A stretch of 64,000 nt of DNA, from positions 40,318,108 through 40,382,107 of the forward strand of contig NC_023758.2 in NCBI RefSeq assembly GCF_000499845.2, read 5' to 3'. Positions within the stretch are counted from its first letter, which is position 1, and each line of letters begins with the position of its first letter. The position numbers were made by a program, and so were the translations under genes. Positions 44,738-56,468 of the stretch are shown one piece after another. The DNA is from Phaseolus vulgaris. Its lineage: Eukaryota; Streptophyta; Magnoliopsida; Fabales; Fabaceae. The notes beneath the pieces are model-generated. The model did no database searches. It was given only the letters and a program-made list of their open reading frames with translations, and was not told the origin of the DNA.

Positions 44738-47700
44738 CTAGGCGTTTTCTGTGTCACTTGAGCCAGCTAGAGAATCAGCCTGAGAATCAACCTGAGAACC
44801 AGCCTGAGAATCAGCTTGAGAAGTAGCTTGAGATCCTTGTGAACCAGCTTGTGCATCCAAATTTAATTCCAACTCCTCTTCAACATTGTCAACAATCCTC
44901 CACCTGTTAGATGCATCAACTCTAATTAAGCTTTAGCTTAGCTTGACATGATCAAATTCAAAACCATACTTTAACACCATACCTCTCAAGCACAAACTTC
45001 CCTTCTTTGTATGCTTCATTCTTTTCATATGCCAGAACCTAAACCAATCCAAACACTCGTTATTACCACTTCAAACAGCTTTCAGCTCATAAAAAACACA
45101 ACTTGAGGAGAGCAATTAGATTGATGGAGAAACACATGGAAAGACTTGACTTGCATGTGCATGATGTTACCATGGGTGCTTAATGCTTCTATATAAATCC
45201 AGAAACCACATATTTTCCTTGATGGAATCAGATGTTTAAAAACTTAGCGAATCTCTTTCCATGATTTCTAATTTAATTTGATTCCAAACATGATTTTACA
45301 TGAAACAGATACATGGCTTAAAGGGAAAGCATCAATTTCAATAATCTCCTCGAGGGATAGAAAACAAATCTTGCTAATTTCCAGTTAAAAGATAATGAGA
45401 CCCTAAATGAAGTTTACCCTTTTTATGGTAGATCATAAATGGATCAGATGCACAGTAGATTGGGAAATAGAAATTTCTCGTCTGATTGTTCTTTTATTAG
45501 CAATAAAATTGTCGCAAATTTGAACAACGGTAAATTTAAGTGTTTAAAATGGTTTTATGGATAATATTCATTGTACTAACGGAGTAACAGACATAATCAT
45601 AAATTTCTGATGGTGCTCACATACTTAATCAACTTCATTGCTAGTTTAAACTTTCAAGACTCACCCAACCACAAATTAATGATGTTAGAAAAATTCTCAA
45701 GCACGACAAGAAAGGAAACTAGAGGCGAAAAGGTAAAAACTCACATATTTCCATCCAAGAAGTTGTCCACAGCAGCAACAAAATATGTCTTCAACTGTGT
45801 GCAGTCCGGAAATCATCACTCTCTCCACCGGAGTCCCAAGAGTTATGTTCACCCTATTTGAGGCCAAAAGTTAACAAACAAGGATGTTGGAAAAATTTAG
45901 TAACGAAGGCTCGAGTTAAGGTGTTCATATGTAAAAAAGAGTGCTAATTATGAGTAAGAAGAAAATCATAATTCTTTTAATGTCATTGATAAAATTATAA
46001 CGCTTCAATAGAATTCCCCAAACCAACAGAGGAGCAGATGTTTTTTGGTGGGAAGACGAGGCAGGATGTGACCACTAAAATATTCCGTAACAAATTACTG
46101 AAAAAGTATTGAAGTATTGAAGTATTGAAAAGGGACAGATGAGAGGGCAGGGAATACATAGAAACGGTTTCAAACAACTTACACTTTGCTGAAAAGATAT
46201 GCTCTCCCTTGGCTGCAGTTGAAGTTCTGATCATCACAAGGAAACAAAATACAGTCAAATTGCTAGGTTAGATGGAAAGACTAGTAGTATACAAGGAACT
46301 AGGTACATTTGCACAGTAGAATAAGTAGCAGCAATTAACGATGGTTATCTAGGACAAGGCTAAATTTAACTGTAGAACTTATAATTTTGGATATTTATTA
46401 CTTTCTGTACTAGTATTACAAAAATGAAGCAAAATATACCAAGATAAAGTTAGCTGATATCTTCATTAAGCAGGCAAATTATATTACAATCACAGATGAA
46501 ATAATTCACTTTCCTTTTAAGAAGAACAACAATCACAGATGTTGCCTCATTGTCTACTCTTTACATATAGGATCAGGGTAAAAGGCAAGTCTACAATGAT
46601 GTGCATCTATGATTGCAAAAGAATAGAAAAATTCTAATCTATGTATCCTCTATAGCCACAGATGAAAAAAGAAAAGAAAAACTTCACAAAATAAACTAAA
46701 TCTACCCAATGTTATCTCACTTGTAAAAGTCAATTTGATATTAGGAAAGCTTCATTTTAAAGGAGAGCTCCCTATCTCACCCACAATGGAAGTGTAGTAA
46801 GGGTGTGCAAAAAATTCAAACAATTAAAATCAATCCAAATTTACACATATCTAAATCGTTTTAAGTTCATTTTAATGGATTGGTTTCATATCCGAATCCA
46901 TTCTTTTGTGTTGAGACCCTGGACAATCTAGATGATATGCCTAGATAGTCTGATGAGACACTAAACGGTTCATGAATCATAATTTTATGTTTTGATGATA
47001 ACAAAAACTATTTGAATAATTTGCTTGAATATTGAAATATCTAAACAGTGTTTCTACGACTACAGTATCCATTAGACACTGTGATAGACAATCTTATAAA
47101 TTGGACAATTTTATTAACAAATTAAACGAAATCTTTTGAATATACATATCTACTATATACACGTTCAATCAAAGAGATTTTGTACCAAAAAACGTAAAGA
47201 TTTGAAATCGCGCAGTGACTCTATTCATCCCTATTTTTCGGATATCTCTAAGATTTTATCTTTTCTTAAACATTTCTTGTGTTGATATCTCTTTACTCTT
47301 GTTATTTTGTGTTAACTCTCATTGTTTGACGATCTGCTAGATGATCTTATTAGACGATCTGTTAGACATTGTTACTACACGTTTTGTTAGATGGTCTACT
47401 AGACAATCTAATTATTTCACTGCTACAAAAAGAGAATCTAAGTATTCATTCAACTCCTCCCCCTTCTGGAGTCAACTACACCTACATTTTGGATATTCGA
47501 ATCCAATCCAATTAATAACATGGTTGTTTGGGATTTTAAAAACTCCAAAATTCAATGGCCATCCTAAAGCATTGTTTGATGTAGGCATCTTTCAGTTGGT
47601 CTAAACTGGGAAATATTTTACTTGATCTTTGTAAGGGAAGCTCTGGTTGAGCTCAATTTTTTACTTGATTTCGATTGGGATAGGTTTTGTTGGTCTTGGT

Positions 47701-49425
47701 CAAACCATTAGCCCCTCATCCCTGATTGGTTCACCGTCAACTCAGCCTCGGTCGAGATATCATCGGTTCATCCTTGATCAGAACATCATCAACTAATTTC
47801 AATTGCACTTCTCCGGCTCGACCTCAGTTGTATGGTCTACTCATCATTACTTCAACCTCAACCTCAACCAGGGCACTGCTGGCTCGACCAAAGCTAGGGC
47901 ATTGTTGGCGCAACACAACCTCAATCACAACATTGTTCGCTCAATCGGAGAATTTTTAATTCAACCTAGTCAAAGAATCTTTGGATGACCTTAATCTGAG
48001 CATCTTTCCACCAATCATCTCTCAGTTAGTTTCAATCAAGATATCTTTCAATCAAATTCGATGAAATTATCTCTTGGTTAAATTCAGTAGGACATATTTA
48101 ACTTAACTTCAGTTAAAGTATCACTACTTTGGCTTCGACTAGAGTATATTTACTTTTGTCTCGCTTAATTTTATCAAATCGGCGTTCAGTTTAAAACCAA
48201 TTTTAAAATCGGTTTGCAATATAAAAACAAATTTAAAGCCAAACCGGATATGATCAAAAATTGGTTTTAAAACCAAATTTAAAAAAAAATACAAACCAAT
48301 TTTATCCAATTAAATGGATATGGATTTCAAATCTAATCCATTTAATTGGATTTGGATTAGATTTGAATGGACTTTTAAAAATTCAAATTATGCCCAGTAG
48401 AAGTGTGGAAAACAGAATGGCAAGCGATCAAAAGTAGTCTTACATATCAAATTAGCAACTTTTATAGTGGATTAAGTGTTGAAAAAGAAGGAAAATAACT
48501 TGTATTCCTAGTCACTTCTTTGGTGTCCTGCATTGAGATAGTTGGAAAAAAAACTCTGCTGTCTCAATGTACATCCTTCGGACACAGGCTCTACGCAAAG
48601 GGACTTGTCATATAGAATATAGAAAAATGTACACTTATAAAAATCGAATACACGATACACTCTTTTATTCAATCAATTTTCAAATCCATGGACTCGATCT
48701 CAGTACAAAAGCTTACCATGGAGCTACAAAATAAAACATGATATACCTCCATTTCTAAAAATTTCCACAAAAGTAATTCCTTTTTTCAAAAAAGCATCAT
48801 CTTCACTAACCCAATCAGGTAGGCGTTTCCAAACTGCAAACCGCAGCTGCATGTACTACATGCTTGACACAATTGAGAGACTCAAACGATCAGACTCCAA
48901 ATATCAAATTGAACACATAATTTTTCATTAATGAAAACAGAAAGACTAAGCTAACTACTGAAAGCGCCATTGGACATTGCTGGCAGACACTGTACAATCG
49001 ATTCCATGTTTTCAGAAAATGATTGCAACCCAATAAGCTTCAATCAATAATAAAAAAAAAAAAACAGAATCTTTCTGCACGATCAACTAATGGGTCCCCT
49101 CCTAGTTCTGATTGATTTTTAAACGAAGTGGCCATAATCAAATCTTTCACCAATCGTAATCATCACTCTAAACAGAGTTCATTCATACCCAAAACAAACA
49201 CCAACAGCAGAAAAAAAAAAAAAAAAAAAAAAAAAAAACAGAGTTTCTTTTACAAGTATTAAAATTGAGAAATAAAAAAAAGATGAATGAAAAGAAATTG
49301 AATTTGAAGAGAAGAGGAAGAAGACGTACCCGAGAAAGAATGTTATGAGCGAGAGCCAGAGGAGTATTGCAGTATCTGCATCCGTAGGATCTGCCATCCA
49401 AATCAACAACAAAAACCCTCCCCAT
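44738..49425 (-). CDS. Yippee-like zinc-binding protein with SQ-rich tail
   Basis: Five exons on the minus strand, in coding order: 49330-49425, 46183-46226, 45745-45853, 44983-45038 and 44738-44903. All junctions are GT-AG, phases agree, and the product is 156 residues. It opens MGRVFVVDLDGRSYGCRYCN (CXXC at C16/C19), then NFNCSQGRAYLFSKV, NITLGTPVERVMISGLHTVE and DIFCCCCGQLLGWKY (C72/C75), and YEKNEAYKEGKFVLER. These are the conserved blocks of the Yippee/Mis18-like zinc fold, in family order. Yippee proteins are small, widely conserved and of poorly known function (human YPEL5 belongs to the CTLH ubiquitin ligase). The tail from about 119 repeats A-x-S-Q. The gene has a 3.1-kb first intron holding a hAT element. 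The 5' leader is rich in CAA/CAG. Confidence 0.92.
46798..48400. mobile_element. hAT-type element carrying a minisatellite, 1.6 kb
   Basis: Left end TAAGGGTGTGCAAAAAATTC. The right end's reverse complement, CTACTGGGCATAATTTGAAT, matches it imperfectly. Flanking octamers AAGTGTAG (46790-46797) and AAGTGTGG (48401-48408) differ by one base, fitting an old 8-bp hAT duplication. Both arms carry AT-rich words with ATCCAATT/GGATTGG. The middle (47580-48180) is a degenerate ~27-bp repeat array. No transposase was seen. Confidence 0.7.
47580..48180. repeat. Degenerate repeat array inside the hAT element
   Basis: Recurring words such as CTCGGTCGAGATATCATC, TTCAATCAAGATATC and AATCTGAGCATCTT spaced about 27 bp apart: a strongly decayed minisatellite. 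Dominant words resemble those in the arrays at 34.4-35.4 and 62.9-64.0 kb. Confidence 0.55.
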
Positions 49426-52107
49426 GTCAACCCTCTCTCATAAACCCACACAACACAACACAACAAAACAAAACACAAACCAGCAGCAGCAGCAACAAAA
49501 CAGCCTATGCAGAACACAACAACACCAGACACCCCAAAGAAGCAATCCCACTGTAACTGTATTTAGCTCAAATAATATATATAATCTCTCCATTCTCATT
49601 CTTTCTCCTTTTTCTTTCTTAAAATAATTCTTAAAGACTACCTCTTTTAACTTACATTTCCTTTTTTTTATCTAGTGAAAACACATGCCACTACCCGCAT
49701 GCATGTCTATTTTCTTTTATTAAAAAATAAATAAATTATTATTATTAAATTTATAAAAAATATATTCATAAAATATAATTATGAAATAAGCAAATACTTT
49801 TATGGTAAATAGTTAATTAATTTAAAAATAATTATAAGATTTAGAAGATAAATTAATAAAATGAGATACATTTGTAAAGATAAAATAGATAATAAATTAT
49901 GTACATTAAATAATTGTTACAAAAATAATCTTTATTATTAATAGTTATAGAAAAAAGTTATATTTAATATTATTTTTTAATTTTGGATAATATTATCTTT
50001 TAATAAATAAAAAACAATTTATTTATTTAATAATAAATAAATGAATAATAATTATAATTTTTTTAAAATTTATTTATAATTTATATTACAACAATATATA
50101 GGATTCTACTCGTGTTTTGATCTATACAGAATTTTCTTAAATTTATCTTTATTAATATATTTTAAATTTTAAAATAATGAGAAATAACATTTCGTCGTTG
50201 TTAGATATGAAGAATTTTGAATTGATTTTCCAAATTTAAGTAAAATAAATTGTCATTTTCTCACTATATAATAATACATAACGAGATTCTCCTCACTTTT
50301 TGTGTTCGTCATTTTTTTAAAATTTATTTTTATTAATATATTTTATTTTATTATTTTATCTTAAATTTTAAAATTATGAAAAAAAAAACATTCTGTTATT
50401 ATTGTTGAGTAGGTAGAGCGATTTTGAATCTGATTTTCTGAATATAAATAAAACATATTTTTATTTCCTCATTTTCAACGCGTTGCTATAAATCTATTTT
50501 TATTATTTATTTTGTGCTTATAATTCAACCATTTTCATAGTGTGTTCATTTTATGATGAGTTGTTTCTTTTATTGGGCGGCGATGAAAATGACTAGATTT
50601 AAAGCAACTCCTTTCTCATTCCACTACTCTTCCATCTTCTTTTTCTTTTCTTTAGTTGTTTGGGTGTATCTTTGTATTTAAAGAGTGTTCAACTTTCATA
50701 GTTTATATGTTGGCAATATTTTTATTTATTAAATAATAACAATAATAAGTAAAAAATAAATTATATTGATATTTTATAATATTTTAAATTAAATCTGAAA
50801 TAATATTTTTGTTTAATAAAAAAAATTGAAAAAAATATTTTTTACTCTTTTGTGTTTCTAATTCAACATGCTGAAATCAGTTTCTCACATCTTCATGTTC
50901 TCTTTTTTTGGTATAATTCAATTAATAAATATTAGTCATGATTATTTTAATTAATTTAAATCAGAAAATATATTTACCAAAACGGCAAAACTTCCTTTTT
51001 AGTGTGACTTTATTATATTTTTAAAGGAGAAGTAAAAATAATTTATTAAAATATTATATAAAATATAAATATTAATAAGTTTAATATTTAATTGATTGTT
51101 TTAATAAATTAAATATTTATTGTAATAGTCTTAACTACGTGTATCATAAAATTAATAAACATTTATTACATGCTTGTATAATAATAAGATATATATATAT
51201 ATATATTTAATTAATAATGAATTTAAACATAGTTTGTGTTTATCTATATAGTAATTAAAGTATATATAATAAGTATTTATTAATTAATTAATCCATTAAA
51301 TATTAAATAGATTTTGATATTATTAATTGATTATAAATTGTACTATATAATTTTTATAAAATAATAAATTTATGTTTATGGTAAGGACTTGCTAATGTGA
51401 AACCAAAATCCTTGAGAGTGTAAAATATGGTAACAAAATTGTATGTTTTCACATGTAATTTCGAAAATATGGTAACAAAGGTATAAATATGTATATAGTT
51501 TATAATGGTAAGATTAGTAATTTATGTATCAAATTAAAATTGTAAACATGAAGTAATTATAGAAGACATATTATGTTTTTATTTTAGAATTTTAAAAAAT
51601 ACAAATTTATGTTTATAAAATTAAAAATCTAATCTAGTTAAACTGAATTGTAAAATATTATTTAAGTTAATTAATTTTTATATTTAATTAAAATAAGACT
51701 AAGTTGAATAATCGTTTTTATATTTTATTTGATTTTTTTTTAAAATCAAACTGGTTATATTAATAGTTTTACATTTTAATATAATTTTTAAAACAATTAT
51801 TATAAAATTAAGGTGTAACAATTTATTATTGAATGTTATTATATTTTTATTTTAATATTATTTATATTTAATCACGATTCAATTGATCTTGAGTGATAAC
51901 AATTTAATTTTATATGTAGTTATTAATTAAAATGCAAAACTATTAACAATTAACTATTTAAAACGAAAAATTAAATGAATTCGGTGAATGTGACATTCTA
52001 TTATAATAAAATTAGGGATGACAATGGGATATATTGTATGAGTCGTCTAAGACGGCTAAAAGAATGTGGGATAGATTTATTATTTTTGTTTGCTAATTTA
52101 ATTAGAT
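49426..52107. other. Yippee 5' flank and long AT-rich spacer
   Basis: 49426-49560 is a CA-rich leader (CAACACAACAAAACAAAAC; CAGCAGCAGCAGCAAC). From 49620 to 52107 the sequence is extremely AT-rich with long runs of A and T and no gene, RNA or clear repeat. Confidence 0.55.
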
Positions 52108-53132
52108 GACAATTTCTTTCTGCACTCCTACAATTTTTTCATGCACTCCTACAATGTTATGTAAAGATAAAATTGTCCATATTACTTTTTTAAAATCCTA
52201 AAATGCACTTAAGACTTACACTATTCTTTTCTTTTTCCTTTACCTACAGATTGCACGGCCACTCTCCATGGCCTACATTCCTCTCTCAGCGGTGTCTTTC
52301 CATCTCGTGTTTCTGTTAGTGGTTTAGGGTGGTGTCTCGGCAACTTGGTGGGAGAAGGGTGGTTTCTATTGACACTTCCCTGGATAAAAAGGTAAGTAAT
52401 TTTTTTGGTTTTCAGATATGTAGATCGTATGTATTATTCCAAACAATGCAATCTGATAGTTTACAAAATAGAGAATCTATATTTGTTTCTTCACATCCCA
52501 AATTATAGAATTCGCATAAATCCCAGATTATGGAATCCGCAAAATTTTCGGATACATGAATCCATAAGTCAAACAATTCCTTCCGGATCCAACAATTCAT
52601 AATTCAAAAAAAGTAATTCTGAATCCACCAATCCGTAATTCAAAATATGCATTTTGGATTCAGAAATCCATAATTCAAAGAAATATTCTGGATCCACCAA
52701 TCCGTAACAGAAATTAGGCTTCTGAATTCAGCAATCCGAAAATCAACAATTTATGAAAAAATTGCTTTCATAACACTCCCTTATCTAGAAAACAAAATGA
52801 TTCACTTATGGATTGATGAATCCATAGCACACTCCCGGATCCCGATTTTCGGTAACCACAAAAACTCCATAACCACCAATGCTCCTAAAAAAAACTTAAT
52901 TCTTATCTCTAGAAACCAAACAACATTTCAGCAACACAACCCACTCCTCCACCTTGCTCCACGCAACTAAAATGACCCTCCACCAGCGCTTGAGATGAAT
53001 GAAGAAGATGAATCGTGACAAACAAACTCCATCATAGTTTCCTTTTTCAAATAAAAGGTCAAGACCAGTTTCGAGATTTATAAAATTGTGGAGGTGCAGG
53101 AAGAAAAACGTAAGAGTGCAGAAGAAGAAGCC
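52108..53132. mobile_element. Mutator-type element with exact 9-bp TSD, 1025 bp
   Basis: TAATTAGAT occurs at 52099-52107 and again at 53133-53141. Left end GACAATTTCTTTCTGCACTC; right end reverse complement GGCTTCTTCTTCTGCACTCT. Both ends contain a second copy of the GCACTCC / GTGCAGGAAGAA word about 35 bp inside. The interior (52250-52400 and 52900-53000) is less AT-rich and may be captured host sequence. The centre (52.45-52.85 kb) is a run of CCGGAT-type palindromic words. It is a longer relative of 36092-36512. Confidence 0.82.
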
Positions 53133-53141
53133 TAATTAGAT

Positions 53142-53431
53142 TCATCTTGCATAAACCACAACCTGCACGAGCTAGGTGTGGGTCAGGGTAGGTCGAGGCA
53201 AGCCAGGCCTCTAACACGTGTAAATAAGAAGGGTTTTCAACATTCATCAAATCTATTCATATTCATATATCCCATCAATTCTAGAAATCAAATTCTGAAA
53301 GCCAAAATAGTTGTTCCAGATTTCAAAAGGTAAAATAATTGTTTCGAAAAGGTTATTCTAGAATGTTTTTTTCCCACTTCTAAATTTTCATTTAAGGAAA
53401 TTAAATTCTGAAAATTAAATTTTGAAATTGA
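53142..53431. other. Short spacer between two transposons
   Basis: No gene or repeat recognised; composition is mixed. Confidence 0.4.
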
Positions 53432-54354
53432 TAAGGGTTGCCCTGCCCCATTTTGGCTTGCCCCACATTTGGCCAACAAAAGTGACTAGACTGAATTTGT
53501 TGGCCCGTCCCACATAAGGAATGTAGGATCATTTCAATGGTCTGTCCCGCATAACAGGTAGCCAGCATAAGGAAAATATTTTTTGTAAAAAAATAAAATT
53601 TCATTAATTATAAAAAAAAAACTTATTTCAGCTGTTGAAAAATTAAAATTTCATCTTTCAATTCATTCAACTAAAATAAAAATATAAAGAAATTCAAGTA
53701 TGAGGGTTGATAAGGCTTGATTAAAAATAATTAAATTTTTCATTTTGCATCTATTTTCCCTCTACGTGTATGTAAATGTATCCCACAAGAATCAATAGAG
53801 ATAAAACATTGATATGTAGAGTATTATTTGACAGACATATATACTTAAAACTCTTACAACATACTAGCATCCAATTCAACCAAAATGACATGACTAATTT
53901 CAATGAAGATGACTAATTTTTTAACAAGTATCTTATTGAAATCTCCATTTTATATTTTTTTATTAACAAATTTTAAATATAAGACTTTACTTAAAACTTA
54001 ATTGACTATTACTCCTAATATTAACTTCTTTATATGATTAAAATATTCATTTTTTTAGTACATTAAATTCAATTTCTTTAAAATAAAATAAAATAAAGAT
54101 CACGCTACAATAATGGGTGAGTGAGTTAATTTTATTTTTTTTCAGAAAAAATAAAATAATTACTTTTTACAAGACCTAGCTAGCCAAACCACTTCGCTCC
54201 AATATTGGTTCGTATGGACTGTGGGTTATGCAGACAAACTTAAATGGGTTAGCGAGTTAGATCAGTTAGTATATCCTACGCTTATTGGTAGTTGATTGCA
54301 GACCAACCCGCATAACCTGTACCACATTATCATCCATAGATATTGCTACCCCTA
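53432..54354. mobile_element. Degenerate relative of the hAT element at 19.9 kb
   Basis: The left part (TAAGGGTTGCCCTGCCCCAT, GGCCCGTCCCACATAAGG) and right part (GCAGACCAACCCGCATAACC, ATTGCTACCCCTA) carry the same GCGGG/CCCGC and ACCCCTA words as 19861-20425. No 8-bp duplication was found. The interior is AT-rich with no transposase. Confidence 0.45.
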
Positions 54355-55430
54355 AATACATTCTTAATTTACTCCTCATATTCTACTATTTTATCTCATC
54401 ATTATTTAACTTAACCCATTACTCTATAAAATTACTTATATTTTGAAAAAAAAATTATAGCACTAATTAATGCAATTTAATAAGTTTATTAAATACATTT
54501 GATAATTTTGTTTACACATTTTTTTTCAATTTTATCCTTTATAATATTAAAATATAATAAATTTAATAATTATTTACTTTACATTCAAATTTTGATTTTT
54601 TAAAAAATTTAAAAAATTGAATTTGAAAATAAAAAAATAAAAAATCCAATTTCTTACAATTTTACCCTTTAAATAACTAGTTTTTTAAATTCAAATAACT
54701 CTTCCCAATAAAAAACCACCTATACAATAAAAATTTAGATAAATTTTTTTATAATAGATATATTTTTTATAATTAAGTAATATATTTTCATATTTATTAT
54801 AATAATATATTTTTTTCAAAAGAAAAAAGTGTACAGTATTTAGATTATTCAACATTTAATAAAAAATAATTTATTTAATAAAATAAATAATTTTGAATAA
54901 TTTATCTTTTTAGAAATAATGTTTACATATATAATAGTTTTTACTTTTTAATATAGATAATTTATCCTTTAAAAAAAATATACTCATTTTGTTGTTAAAA
55001 TTTATTAAAAAAATTGTAGGTAAGTTGAAGATTTTATTTTTTTTAATAATAATATTATTTTATGTGATAACAATTGAAATGTGAATCTAATTTTTACATT
55101 AAAAAATAACTCATAATCACTAATTCTTTTTTAATCTCCTATAAAAAAATTTATTATTACAAAATTATCATAGTCTAGATTAGTGTTTATATATATAAAA
55201 TAAAATTCATTAAAACATTTATAAATTTACGTCATATATTAATTTAATAAAACTATAATTATTATAAATTTATAATATAATATCTATAAGAAAGAAAATG
55301 CAACAATTTTTTAAAATATTTTAAAAACACGCATACATATGCGCATTCTGCTAGCTTAATGGACAGACTTTCATTGGGAAGATATTAATGGACAAACTTT
55401 CATTACGGAGATGTTGAAAGTTGAAGTAAA
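54355..55430. other. AT-rich spacer
   Basis: No gene or RNA signal. Confidence 0.5.
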
Positions 55431-55680
55431 CATTTGTTAGATTTCATAAGGGAGAAATCTAAAATTTGAAATATAAATTTGTATTTCAAATTTTAAAGTT
55501 TGAAATGAATTTTTTATTCGAAAATATATTCTAAATCCTAAAATGCGGAATACAATTTTGTATTCAAAATCCTTAAGTCTAAAATTCAGGATAATTTTGC
55601 TTAAGGGTAATTTTAAAATTGAAAAATTTATAAAGGTGCAGGAAGAAACTATGAAGGTGGAGGAAGAAATTGTGAAAAAA
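55431..55680. mobile_element. One-ended fragment of the Mutator-type MITE family
   Basis: The right side ends AAAGGTGCAGGAAGAAAC, then AAGGTGGAGGAAGAAATTGTG, the double end word of the family. The interior has TTCAAATTTTAAAGTTTGAA-type palindromes. No matching left end was found, so it is probably truncated. Confidence 0.45.
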
Positions 55681-55726
55681 ACAATCACTGTAGCCCATAT
55701 ATAGATTGGACCCTTTTACATATGAC

Positions 55727-56086
55727 GGCAATTGCTTCCTGCACCATATCAATGCACCCAATTTTAGTATTAAAAGACGAAAATACCCTTAAATACAATG
55801 AAGTACATATAAAAATACATTTTGGATCTTCTTTTCCACAATATGTTTCTGGATTTTTTTTTTCTGTAATAATTTTTTTTTATTGTGGATTTTCTTATCA
55901 GAATGAGATTTTGATTTTTGTTTCGGGATCTTTATTTCCGAAACATAATAATCTCTATCAGATATATTTTTTCAAAATGCATTATTTTTAATTTTAGATT
56001 TTCATTTCCGGAATAAAGGACATTTTTGAAAATTTAAAACTGTATTGGGTGCAGGTTCAAAAAATTAGGTGTAGGAAGAATTTGTC
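55727..56086. mobile_element. Mutator-type MITE with 9-bp TSD, 360 bp
   Basis: Left end GGCAATTGCTTCCTGCACCA; right end reverse complement GACAAATTCTTCCTACACCT. Flanks ACATATGAC (55718-55726) and ACATATCAC (56087-56095) differ by one base. The left arm also has GCACCCAATTTTAG, matched by TATTGGGTGCAGG on the right. Confidence 0.82.
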
Positions 56087-56129
56087 ACATATCACCCTCA
56101 AGTCAATCCACATAATCCAAAATATCAGA

Positions 56130-56459
56130 GAATGTTTCTTCCTGCACCTCTACACTTTTCTTTCTACACCCGTACTTCGAAAATACCGAAATTATCCTTT
56201 ACAGTTTTAGGTGTTTTCAGAATAGTAGTTCCGTAAGCAAAAGATATTTTCAGAATATAAAATCTGGAAGACAAATAATTACTTTTTTAACACATTTCTT
56301 TTTTAGTTTCTGGATTTATAAATCCGAAATTCATAAAACATGTTTTGGAAAAGACGTTCTGGGAATATTTTGAAAATATTTTTTAAAGGGGGTAAACAGT
56401 CTTTTCCGTAAGTGTGGGCGTGCAGGGAGAAATTTGTAGAGATGCAGGAAGAAGTTGCC
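56130..56459. mobile_element. Mutator-type MITE, probable 9-bp TSD, 330 bp
   Basis: The left end runs TTTCTTCCTGCACCTC. The right end runs GATGCAGGAAGAAGTTGCC, whose reverse complement GGCAACTTCTTCCTGCATC fits the family. Flanks AATATCAGA (56121-56129) and AAAACCAGA (56460-56468) match 7 of 9. Only 43 bp separate it from the copy at 55727-56086. Confidence 0.65.
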
Positions 56460-56468
56460 AAAACCAGA

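Larger units (their letters stand above)
46227..49329 (-). other. Intron 1 of the Yippee gene
   Basis: 3.1 kb between a GTACGT donor and a GATCAG acceptor. It contains a 1.6-kb hAT element with an internal degenerate array and, close to the donor, a run of about 28 A (49210-49237, T on the coding strand). No coding sequence was recognised in the remainder. Confidence 0.8.

Noticed and set aside
49179..49532. 117-codon minus-strand frame with membrane-like segments
   Set aside because: It is another frame across exon 1 of the Yippee gene and the poly-T part of its intron.
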